Shown: in pieces, positions 10,582-20,404 of the stretch
Layout of the letters: each line of letters starts with the position of its first letter
Position numbering within the stretch: the stretch's first letter is position 1
Origin: Campanula takesimana
Lineage: Eukaryota; Streptophyta; Magnoliopsida; Asterales; Campanulaceae
Reading direction: 5' to 3'
NCBI GenBank assembly: GCA_026119855.1
Contig: JAOWBW010001127.1
Location: 248,001 to 312,000, forward strand
DNA: 64,000 bases
Position numbers and translations under genes: made by a program
The notes under the pieces: model-generated
The model's database searches: none
Seen by the model: the letters and a program-made list of their open reading frames with translations, nothing else
Told to the model about the DNA's origin: nothing

Positions 10582-11152
10582 TTTTTTTTTTTTTTTTTTG
10601 ACAAAATTACCTACTTATTTCATTAAGAAAGTTGTCTCAGGGCGATAAAGTGTTGATACATACTTCTAGCATAATTAGCATTTATATTCGCAAAATTAAC
10701 AACTTTCCTATCTACTATAGTACTCCCTCTGTCACTAAATGAGTGTCCATTTTCAAAGAATTCTTGTCCCAAAATAAGTGTCTTTATTGAACATAACATT
10801 GTCCCTAAATGTTTTTTTTCGAAAAAAAATTCACCGGTCTCTTCATACGTGCAAAACTTAATGTTTGGAAAGGAGATTACAAGATTATATGTGAATCTTT
10901 GCCACCAAATTGTAAAAAGAGTTGAGATTTTCAGATGTCCCTTAAAATGAAATTTGGACACTCATTTAGGGACAGGTACAGAGTTAGTAATATTAAATCT
11001 ATTACAATGGTTCGATAGAAGGGTGATGTCTGAAATGATAGCTTTAAGATTGAAGTCGCGGTTGGTTGGATGTTTGATGTAGTCTCGGTTTGCGATTATT
11101 ACAAATAAATGATGATGATTTTGAACAATTAATTGGAATATATGTTTTCTAT
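10582..11152 (-). mobile_element. Poly(A)-tailed non-LTR retroposon with 18-bp TSD
   Basis: GCATAGAAACTGTACCAG occurs at 10564-10581 and again at 11153-11170. Immediately inside the left copy is a run of T (10582 onward). Read on the minus strand this is a 3' poly(A) tail next to a long target duplication, the signature of LINE-machinery insertion (a truncated LINE or a SINE-like copy). About 260 bp of the 571 bp belongs to a later Stowaway insertion. No reverse transcriptase motif remains. Confidence 0.78.
10723..10983. mobile_element. Stowaway-like MITE nested in the retroposon
   Basis: The left end CTCCCTCTGTCACTAAATGA and the complement of the right end, CTCTGTACCTGTCCCTAAAT, both continue into GAGTGTCCA, around an AT-rich interior. 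TA precedes the left end; the right TA is offset by one base, so the right edge is approximate. It lies wholly inside the poly(A) retroposon and so is younger. Confidence 0.6.
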
Positions 11153-11170
11153 GCATAGAAACTGTACCAG

Positions 11171-12050
11171 GTTTATTGATTTTGGAAAAAGGTAGATCCA
11201 ATCCAATAAGTTTGTTCTTGGAAATCATCAAAACTTCAATTGAATGACGATATAACGAGAGAGACAAAATTGATCTTCATTTAATTTAGTCTGAATAGGG
11301 TTTTCGGGTAGAGATCAATAAAGAAGAGACAAATAGAACGGCGATATTGTTTTTAAGAAAGAGCAGCGTTGATGCTTTTAAGAGAGAAAATATATAGAGC
11401 CGCTGTGTAGCTTAGGTTTTTTTATTTCTTTTTGAATAAGTTAGTTTAGGGTTAGGGTTAGCTTATGTTTCTAAAGTATATGGCAGCAATTTAGGACATT
11501 AAAACGGCGCACTTGGTCCAAAATTAATAGCTGGACATTGAACTTTGTTTTATGTGTTTGTTACTCCATATTTTATTTAATTAATGGTTCATGAGTTACA
11601 ACATTTTTGTGACTAAAAATATATAAATTTATTTACATGAAATATTTTATTTCAAATTGTAATACTATTATTCTATTTATTGTTATATAGGCGAAATGTA
11701 AATAATTATATTTATATGGGTCAGCATTAAATAATTTTTTTGTTTTTTATTTCTTCCGATAATCACATTTCTTCTAATGTTGGTGAAAGTGGGATCAATT
11801 TGACAATTTTGACTTTTATTTGAAGTTTAAAATGAGACGGGCATATCATTTTATATAAAATTTATAATTTTTAGATATTTTTCCAAAATATCTGATTCAC
11901 ATATTAAAATGAAGAAAATAGCAGTTGCATCTCGATTGGTCAACCATTGTCAGAGAGTCTTTCAATTTTCATCTCGCATAAGTCTGTTTTCTTCATAAGT
12001 TTTTAATTCAAACAATGATAATACTTCGATCAGTTAATAATAACAAAACC
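11171..12050. other. AT-rich spacer without recognisable genes
   Basis: No coding pattern, TIR pair or LTR was recognised. A short stretch near 11445-11461 reads TTTAGGGTTAGGGTTAG but is too short to count as telomeric repeat. Retrotransposon E sequence begins somewhere near 12050 without a visible 5' LTR. Confidence 0.4.
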
Positions 12051-12067
12051 TTACAACTCTCCAGCAA

Positions 12068-12749
12068 TTGGCTGACGCCCAAAGAGCTCTCCTTGAGTAT
12101 GACCCAGAATACTCCATGGCACATCTCCTCCAGCCCTCCAGAAATAGAGGAGCTCATGAGGATGATAGAAGGAGTAATCATAGGGAAATCCCACGTGCTG
12201 ATGGCCGACGTCATCAAGATTCACGTGATGTTCCCCAGGAGAACCGTGCCAGCCGGCTTGAAGGTCGACTTGGCCCAGTCAATCGAGAAGGAAGGGATTT
12301 TAGGAATCAAATCAATCAAAGGAGGGAAGAGAAGGCTGAGTCTCCTGATGTAAGAATTGTGGGAGAAAGGCGTCGAAAAGACGACCGACGTCGGTCTCCG
12401 CAAAGGCCTGCTCCGACACATCGCACTCCACCGAGACAACCTGTCCCTGACCCAGAAGCAAGTCGAGTCGTCGGGAAAAGTAGAGACAAAGGAAGGGATA
12501 GACAGAGGAGCTCTCACCGTAGTTTGCAAATCAGCGATCGAACACTAATGGATCTAAAAGAGAGGCTCGAGAACGTGGAGATGAAAACCAGGGCCAGAGA
12601 AGGCCTAGGAACGACTACGACGCGATGCGTCCTTTTGCACAATGGATAAGGGACTCTCCACCTAATCCGCAACTAAAGCTCCCCAACCTAGACAAGTATT
12701 CAGGCAACTCCGACGCCTTGGATCACCTTCAAGCTTTCGAGGGTATGAT
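12068..12749 (+). pseudogene. Element E gag, N-terminal part (interrupted)
   Basis: An Arg-rich, charged frame runs 12068-12649, then shifts near 12600 into PPNPQLKLPNLDKYSGNSDA, followed by DHLQAFEG, the start of the retrotransposon gag core. It breaks at the solo LTR starting at 12751. The gag core continues at 14287 after the LTR. Gag forms the virus-like particle that packages element RNA. Missing upstream sequence and the frameshift make this copy non-functional. Confidence 0.75.
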
Positions 12750-12750
12750 C

Positions 12751-14281
12751 TGTTGGGTTTCCTATGATCATGCGCAGCGGAATAAAGCATTAAAATTTTC
12801 ATGAAACCCAAAGCCCATAGATCCATTCATATGATTAAGTCAAATACATGCATAATGAATACTAGAATACTAACCCTTGATGCCTTTGATTAACAACCTT
12901 AATTCTTGGTGGAGATTTGAAACTTGATCACGAACAACAGCAGGAACACGAACTATGGAGGTGATAAGCTTCACCCTCTATTGGTATCAACACCTTCGAA
13001 CGAATATCAAGAAACTTCTTGATCTTGGTTGCTAGACCAAAATTGTGAAACACGCTTTCACAATTTGTTATAGAACTATATGGAATTTATGTGTAATGTT
13101 CTTGTTCTTCACCCAAGGGATCTTAGAACAAGAAATAACTCTCTCAAACTCTTTGGAGGATTACACAAAGGTATGGACTGATTAGGGCAACTAAAGGTGG
13201 TTTTTATACTTGTTTCACCTATTCCAAATAAGTAACAAGTGATCAAACTCGCAAGAAAACGGACTAAGAAAATCCCAGGCCGAAAACGACTTGTCCGCCT
13301 GGGTAGCAAAGGAAGTCCGGCCGGATCCAAGCAAGGTCTGACCGGGTCCTTTAACTAGTCCGCCTGGGTCACAAAGGGGGTCCGGCCGGGTCCTATACAA
13401 GGTCCGACTGGACTATCCAATTTCTCCGGTTTCTTTTTTTCTCCTCTAAATTCCTAAAATCCCCCAAAGGTCCTTCGACCCAAAATTCCAATTAAGTCCT
13501 CTAGGATTCGTTCTATTTGTGTGTGACCCTATAGGATTACACTAAGTTGGCAATGAGTTTAAACATAAACCCATAAGATATGATTAGGTTCTAGCAAACC
13601 GTCATACCTACCCAAATAGTGTAACTATATACAAGTTCGTATTCCTCATAGAACATGTCACAATCCCTTTGTCCACGATGTCATTGAACACAAGTCATGG
13701 TCATTGAGTCAACTTGTATTTGTTCAATACTTTCTCGATTCCGAATATGTTGATAATCCAAATGACATTGATCCAATCAATCCATTTGAGTTTGGCCAAA
13801 CATTTCATCAACATCATTCTACGAGGGGCCCAAGCTCGACATCTCTCCAAAGAGGGAAAATCCATTTAGCTTATAATTCTTCCCTACGTGAATCCGATTA
13901 TGCTAATCATACCCTTTATAACTTCCTGGTTAAATGTAGCGTTTGAATATGTCAAACATAATGTTCATCAAGTAGAAGACTATAATAACTTCATGTCTAA
14001 GGATTCAAATGACATAACTAATATGAGATCTATATATGACATTGACCAATGCATAAATCTCATAGAGCCATGTCCAGTACCTTGTTCTCCAACAAGTACC
14101 CATAAGTATAACATGATCATCCTATGATCATTTAGACTTATACTAGTACTTCATAAGCACTAGGGACGGAAATTATTATAAGTAAACATGAACAACAATA
14201 ATAATCAAAACATCTCTTTATTAATATGAATAAAATGATAACATATATAACGTTTAAATAAACGTGCCTAGGGCACCAACA
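12751..14281 (-). mobile_element. Solo LTR of the copia A family, inside element E gag
   Basis: This 1531-bp sequence has the LTR limits TGTTGG and CCAACA and aligns with the LTR of copia A (40128-40737 plus 54471-55269). Shared blocks include the start near GCGCAGCGGAA, the middle near ATCTTGGTTGCTAGACCAAA, and the end CGTGCCTAGGGCACCA. No internal region is attached, so it is a solo LTR; family orientation is minus. The 5-bp repeat ATGAT (12745-12749 and 14287-14291) flanks it, and removing one copy restores the gag reading frame. One extra base on the left and five on the right lie between TSD and LTR. Confidence 0.85.
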
Positions 14282-14286
14282 CTAAC

Positions 14287-15240
14287 ATGATGGCACTGGT
14301 ATCAAATCAAAACGATATTCTTTGCAAAGCCTTTACCAGTACATTGACCAAAGCAGCTAGGTCTTGGTTCATGGACTTAGGAAAGGGGAGCATTGACTCT
14401 TTTTCTAAATTAAAGAGTAAATTTTTGGAGTACTTTTCCACTGCTGGGGCAAGAAAGAAGAGGCTCTATGACTTGGCTAATATGGTGCAAGGTAAGAACG
14501 AATCGACCATGGATTTCTTTCAAAGATTCAGAAACCTGGCCGACTCTATTGAAGAACGGCTTACCGATAGAGAGATAATAGTGTGTTTTACCAACGGGAA
14601 AAGATCTGAAGCCCTCACTTATGAGATATCGGTAAGGGAGCCTCATACTAAGTCGGAATTGTATCAAGTGGCTTATGCAACAGCCATTGCAGAGGAGAAA
14701 AAGAAATTGAATTTTGGGGCCAAAGACTGAGATCATGAAAGCAAGCCGCCCACTGGTGACTCGGCTCAAGGTTCCAATAGAGGTGGAAACAGAGGAAAGA
14801 ATAGAACGAGAGGAACAGAGATCTTCACCCCCCTTACAAATCCCATCTTAGAAATAATGAACTTGGTGGATCTTCCAAACCCCAAGCCCATTAGAGAAAA
14901 CCCCAAGTATCCAAAAGACACTAGCAAGTACTGTGCCTACCATAGAGACAATGGGCACGAAACGGAAAATTGCTATGCTCTGAAGAAGATGGTATAGAAG
15001 TGGACCAAGGGAAGCTAGACCTATATGTCATAAATAAAGACAACAAGCGCCCAAGAAAAGAAGGGAAAGAAGAAAAACGAGAGGATAGGCCTCCCAGAGA
15101 AAAATGATTGGAGTCATACGAGAAGAAATCCCCTCAAATACCAGGTTGAAGGAACAAATTCATGAGCTGAGCAAGGTATATCACATTCCCCCTGGATTCA
15201 TAAAGGGGAAGAGGTGATCAGTTTTTCCCCAAATGAATTG
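14287..15240 (+). pseudogene. Element E gag core and zinc knuckle
   Basis: The frame 14287-14730 continues the gag core after the solo LTR (ALVSNQNDILCKAF, ARSWFMDL, FLEYFSTAG, ESTMDFFQRFRNLADSI). A TGA at 14728-14730 ends it, but the same protein continues in a near frame to CAYHRDNGHETENC at about 14935-14979, a CX2HX4HX4C-like knuckle that binds RNA. A further in-frame TAG follows. The region ends just before the protease. Confidence 0.8.
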
Positions 15241-15254
15241 GCCGAAACAAAGCA

Positions 15255-16009
15255 ATGAGGGAACAGCCGCTGGTAATCAAAGGAAGGATAGACAATTGTG
15301 AGTCTGAAAGACTCCTCATTGACTCGGGAGCTGCTAAAGACGTGCTTTATTACAGAACTTTCAAGGAAATGGAGCTACCAAACAGCATGTTGACCCCTAT
15401 AATGGAAGACTTGAAGGGTTCACAAACCACAAAGCAGAAGCAAAAGGGACCGTGGACCTACTGCTGGAAGTGGGAGAATACCCCTACAAGGCCTCGGCAA
15501 CAATTACGTTCATTGTCATGGACCTGGCCAGTGACTATCATGCTATCCTGGGCTCCCCCAGCCAAGTAAAATTGGGAATGGTTGCTTCTCTCCCTCACCA
15601 AAGGGTGAAGTTCCCCACCCCGACCGGCGTAGGATGCGTACCGGGCGCTCCTAAGCATTTTTTGGAGCATGTGATGAAGTCTAGGAAGACTAAGAACAGA
15701 ATGAAAATTGATACTCCGGAGACGAGTGTCACTCTTTATAGAACCACGGTTACCACATCGACATCAAACGTCGGCGTAATACTTGAAGCAGTTGACGATG
15801 TCCCAAAGGAATGGGTAATACTTGATAACGAAGACACAGTGGCAGATACCGAGATGATCTACGGATTTGAGGGTTTTGGCTCTATTTCCCTTAATACATC
15901 TTCTGACGAGCTGAGTGACTCGACCTTCGCTCTCATCCCAAGCTCGGGGGCCACAGAACCTACCCACGTCGAGACCGAGGTCGACCGACTCCTAGCATGG
16001 AAAATTTGA
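15255..16009 (+). pseudogene. Element E aspartic protease region
   Basis: LLIDSGAAKDVLY near 15315-15353 holds the DSG active-site triad of retropepsins. Downstream, in a shifted frame, are ITFIVMDLASDYHAILGS and the later ILGSP-type flap-side motif, then a hydrophilic linker to RT (15600-16009). A frameshift near 15400-15450 separates the two halves. The protease would cut the Gag-Pol polyprotein. Confidence 0.75.
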
Positions 16010-17130
16010 GCCTGGAAGGTGAAGACAAGGAAAAGTTTAAGAAAATTGTCATAGAACCCTTGGAATTCAGGGATGGGCCAGAGCTCAAACCTGTCGATCA
16101 ATTGGAGGAGGTCGTGATCAATCCAGATTACCTTGAACAAAAGATAAAGATTGGAAGGCAACTCCCTCCAGAAGAGAGAGAAGAGATCATCTCCCTACTC
16201 AAAAGCAATCTGGACGTGTTTGCGTGGAAGGTAGAAGACATGGTCGGGGTTAAAAAAGCCATTGCTGTCCACAAACTTGAGGTGGATAAGTTTTTTAAGC
16301 CATTCAAACAGACACGAAGAGTCTTCTCCAGAGATAAAGAAAAAGCCATCAAAGTAGAGGTGGAGAAACTACTGAAGGCCGGCATCATAAGGGAAGCAAC
16401 TTACCCAGAATGGTTGGCCAATGTCGTCATGGTCAAGAAGCAGAATGGCAAATGGAGGATGTGTCTGAACTTCAAAAATCTCAATAAAGCCTGCCCCAAG
16501 GACAGTTACCCGCTCCCAAGGATTGATAAGCTGGTGGACTCCATTACTGGACACCAGACACTTAGCTTCCTTGATGCTTTATCGGGTTATCACCAAGTCA
16601 AAATGACAGAGGGAGACATTGAGAAGACGGCTTTCCAAGCAGCAGGGGGAATTTACTACTACGTGATGATGCCCTTCGGTCTAAAAAATGCTGGTGCAAC
16701 CTACCAAAGGTTGGTCAACAAGTTCTTCAAATCATAGATTGGAAGAATTATGGAAGCCTACATCGACGACATGGTGATAAAAACCAAGTCAGGAAGCCAT
16801 ATCCCAGACTTGAGGGAGACAATAGAGAATTTGAAAACCAACGACATGAAGCTTAACCCCAGCAAGTGTGTATTTGGGGTCACGGCAGGCAAGTTCCTAG
16901 GCTTCATAGTTTCACAGAAAGGCATTGAGTCCAATCCAGAAAAAATCCAGGCACTCGTAGACATGAAGGAGTCGACATGTATCAAAGAAGTCCAGAGGTT
17001 GAATGGAAGGGTGGCCGCCTTGGGAAGGTTCATTGCAAAATCAACAGAAAAATCACTCCCCTTCTTCAAGGCTTTAAAGGGAACAAAAGACTTTGCCTGG
17101 ACACCAGAGTGCTCGGCATCATTCCAGTAG
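15997..17130 (+). pseudogene. Element E reverse transcriptase
   Basis: RT motifs are clear: WLANVVMVKKQNGKWRMCL, KDSYPLPRID, LSFLDALSGYHQ, MPFGLKNAGATYQR, and the catalytic YIDDM at about 16760-16774. An in-frame TAG at 16736-16738 splits the domain shortly before the YIDDM box. Thumb and connection sequence follow (KLNPSKCVFGV, GKFLGFIVS). A second TAG at 17128-17130 precedes RNase H. Confidence 0.88.
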
Positions 17131-17279
17131 TTGAAAGGATACTTAGGATCTCCACCCCAACTCAGCAGTCCGGTCATGGGGGAAACGCTTTACGTGTTTT
17201 TAGCAACAACAGACCGTGCTGTAGCAGATGTACTTGTTCGAGAGGAAAACGGGGTCCAGAAGACGGTATATTATGTAAG
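17131..17279 (+). pseudogene. Element E RNase H start, truncated by element F
   Basis: The frame reads LYVFLATTDRAVADVLVREE and QKTVYYVS, the beginning of a gypsy RNase H, and then runs directly into the LTR of element F at 17280. The rest of RNase H, integrase and the 3' LTR do not appear anywhere else in the window. Confidence 0.78.
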
Positions 17280-18278
17280 TGTAGACACCCCGCCTTGGAC
17301 CGCTCACCCCGATTGCACATTTGATTTTGTGTTTCTTCCTGTTTTAAGTATTTTTCATTAGTTTCTGTTACTTTCGTTAAGTTCCTGACTGACTTTGTTA
17401 AGTCCAGGGACTAAACTGAATAACAGTGCTGACTTTCTAGTCCATTATGTCAAAAAGGCTATTTCAAAGTCGCGCGCCTCCGCCCTTAGGGGTCAGAAGT
17501 GCGCGCCTCCCGCCCTCAAGGCAAGAAGCGCGCGCATCTGGGCGTCAGTTACAGATTCTGCCCAAGAATCCCTTCCTTGCTCATTTTACATGATTTTGCC
17601 CGGGAAATTTATCTTTGTGACTTTGTTTTGGCACCAAAAACATCTGTTTTACACCTATATAAACCCCTCTTCTCCACCATTTCAAGGGACTCTCTTTTGG
17701 AACACAAGAAAACTCTACCAAAAAGGAGGACTTTTTGTGATTAAGAAAACTATACACAGACATTTTCAAGGCAATTCTCCAAGAAGTACTTGAAGTCAAT
17801 TGAAGTTTAGGTAAACACTACTTTACTCTCTTCTCTCCACTTCATCTCTTTTTTTCTTCTTTTATTTTATCAAATGTTCAATCACCCAAACCATTTTGGG
17901 ACATGACACCAAAGATCACTTCATTCCATTGAAGTTGGTCAAGGAGTTATCTCCCCACATTCAAAACACCCCTTTTTAACCCCTTTTATCATTATCAAAG
18001 AATAGGAAGAACATTTTTGATGTAGACTATGAACCAGCAAGACCAACATTAGTTGGGCGAGATGGTTGTTTAAGTACTTCCCATCTCGTAACCTAACCCC
18101 CGAACCTCATAACAAGAATCTCTGGTTTCCGTATCAAAACATAGGCTTAATATTAGGTTTTTCTTATGTTCCGTTAAAAACATAGGTGGCGACTCTAAAC
18201 AACTAAAACCAAGTTAGACATCCTAGGATCCATCCACGCGCTCTAGCCAAGCTGTGGGCCTTCCCCGGGGTATCTACA
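17280..18278 (+). mobile_element. Element F 5' LTR (Ty3/gypsy)
   Basis: A 999-bp LTR starts TGTAGACACCCCGCC and ends GGGGTATCTACA, followed at once by a primer-binding site. A GC-rich cassette with repeated GCGCGCGC and TCTGG words is at about 17470-17550. A TATA-like TATATAAACCCC is near 17656. The matching 3' LTR is absent from the window. Confidence 0.85.
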
Positions 18279-18279
18279 G

Positions 18280-18298
18280 TGGCGACTCTGCTGGGGAC
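18280..18298 (+). other. Element F primer-binding site (Arg tRNA type)
   Basis: TGGCGACTCTGCTGGGGAC starts two bases after the LTR. This is the PBS known from Tat/Ogre gypsy elements, complementary to an Arg tRNA 3' end. Confidence 0.8.
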
Positions 18299-19418
18299 CG
18301 TTTGAGGGTTAAACTTGCGTTCTGTTCATAGTCTACATTTTTCTGGGCATTCTGGTTTCTGATGGTGGGAAGCGTGCGCCTCTGGCCTTCTTGGCCTAAG
18401 GCGCGCGCGTCTCACATCAGAGACCAGAATCGCCCGCCTCTCATATGTTCTTCCTATTCTTCTTTTTTATTTGCTAATCATCTTTGCAGGGGTTCCAATA
18501 CACATTCAAGACCACGGCAATCCCCTGAGTCCAAAGTCTCTGACAGTCTGACAGGTTTACCCAAGAGCGGGCGCCTCCCAGATACTCTACGCAACGCGCG
18601 CGCGTATCCCATGACACAAGCCAGAGGCGCGCGCTTCTGGGCGGTTTTCCAGAACAGGAACAGGTTTCCAAAACAAAGCAGAATAATGGGGTGTGGGCAC
18701 AGTTGCCTGCATAAGGACTGATTTGGACCACTTAACTGTTTTATTTTTTGTTCTTTTATCGGTCACACGGGTGATTCGAGAGTTGTAAATTGCGTGCTTA
18801 TTTGCTTTTATTTTTTATTTTTTAAAAAAAAAAAAAAGTAAAAAATGTTTTGTCACTTGTTGGACCTCACACTACGTGCACTAATTCTTATCAATTGCTC
18901 ACTATCGAGTCGCACAAGTTCATAACCCCAAACCTGTCGAGGCCCGTCCTAGAGAGTTTCAAGCTCCACACGACCTTGACTCTCTCGAAGCGGTAAACCT
19001 CAGCCCGTGGCGTAGTTCATGACTACATGCCAGGGGTAACCTTTAAGCCTCTCTTTAGCCGAGCACAAACCAACACAATTCTAGTTAGGGTCTAACACTC
19101 CGTGACCAAGTCGGTTTTCATGTGACGAGATTTCCCTAAACTAATGTTTTCAAATCATACATGTCGTTTCCAAGAGAAACAAGTGGTTATCATGGACGAA
19201 ATAAAACTCCGTCCCCAAGTGGTTATTATGGACGAAAATAAAAATATGTCCCCGCATGTATGCTTTACTACATTAATTTAGTTTAATCCCGACACGTGTA
19301 GGATTCACAAAACGTGGTGGAATCCGATGAGTATATGGGACCGCGAGAAGGTCTATATACTAGCGTGACGATTCCACTATTTTCTTAGAAAACCCAAAAG
19401 AGATTCCGTCCCTCCGAC

Positions 19419-19456
<38 letters not shown>

Positions 19457-19480
19457 TTTTCTTTATGTGGTTCGAGTCGT
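18299..19480 (+). other. Element F leader region
   Basis: Untranslated leader between PBS and gag. It has more GC-rich words (GCGCGCGT, GGGCGCCTCCC, AGGCGCGCGCTTCTGG at about 18370-18640). It also has a two-copy tandem repeat around GTGGTTATCATGGACGAAAT (about 19182-19250), and an A-run of about 30 bases near 19422-19454. Confidence 0.6.
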
Positions 19481-20404
19481 GTGCCCACTGTGTGTTCTAA
19501 GCCTCTTCATGGACCGAAAGTGTTACTCAAGACTGACAAGGGCCTCTTCTTCAATTTAGGATCACAAGATGGTGATTCAATCATGGCTTACATAGACCAA
19601 CGCTTCAACGGTCTTAACTTGGGGAAAGGCTCCGACACAAGCCTTTATCAGTCATCCATTCTCATGAGCACAATGGCTGCTCTCCCCGAAAAGTTCAAAA
19701 TGCCCGACATCAGCAAGTTCAAGGGCAACTCTTGTCTGATGGCCCACATTGAGACTTACATATGGGCTATGGTTCCAAAAAAGGTCTCTCTTAAGGTTAT
19801 GGCACAATGTTTCTCTCTTACTCTCGAGGGGGCCGCAAAAGATTGGTATGCAACTCTCCTGCTCACAATCCATCTCGATTGGGACGCCGCCATACTTGCC
19901 TTCAAAAGTCAATACCAAGGCAACACCACTCACCGCCCGACAAAGAAAGAGCTTGAGAATATCACCCAAAGGGACAATGAGTCATTTATTGATTTTACAA
20001 GAAGGTGGAATGACAAACTTGCTGAAATAGTCGAGAGGCCTAATACCAAGGAGCAAATGGACATCTTCCTCAAGTGTCTCAAGATGGATCTCCGCACCCA
20101 CCTAAATGGGGCTTGCTACTCCGAATTTTCTCAAATGTATGAGGCAGGGGTCCAAATGGATGACTTTCTCAAGGAGATCAAGAAAACTGCTCCTAGCTTC
20201 CGATACAAGGCCGCCTCTAACTCAATAAAAGAGGCTTCAGTCAATGCCGTCACTACAGACAAGGGAAATTACAAGAACGTCCCTCCGCACCAACGCAAAA
20301 AGATTAAAAGTGACTGTGTCTACACTCCTCTTCAAGGCATGACTCACACCGAGGCCTTTAAAGTCCTCAAAGCTAAAGGGCAAATTACAACTCTGCAAGG
20401 GTAC
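19481..20404 (+). pseudogene. Element F gag (3' truncated)
   Basis: The frame holds a retrotransposon gag core: MAALPEKFKMPDISKFKGN, then LTLEGAAKDWYATL, RDNESFIDFTRRWNDKL and LKCLKMDLRTHL. The likely start is the ATG at 19583. The true gag sequence runs out at about 20404 where the LTR of element G begins; the last residues of the open frame are translated LTR. No knuckle, protease or pol of F follows in the window, so F is only a 5' half. Confidence 0.8.

Larger units (their letters stand above)
12050..17279 (+). mobile_element. Element E: truncated Tat-like Ty3/gypsy retrotransposon
   Basis: Plus-strand remains run in the order gag, CCHC-like knuckle, aspartic protease, reverse transcriptase, start of RNase H. 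The 5' LTR is missing, a copia solo LTR sits in gag, and the 3' part is cut off by the LTR of element F at 17280. Stops and frameshifts occur in every domain. The RT sequence and domain order put it in Ty3/gypsy, and its gag style suggests the Tat/Athila side rather than the chromoviruses. Confidence 0.85.

Noticed and set aside
11445..11461. Telomere-like TTTAGGGTTAGGGTTAG
   Set aside because: Fewer than three units and imperfect; expected by chance in AT-rich plant DNA.
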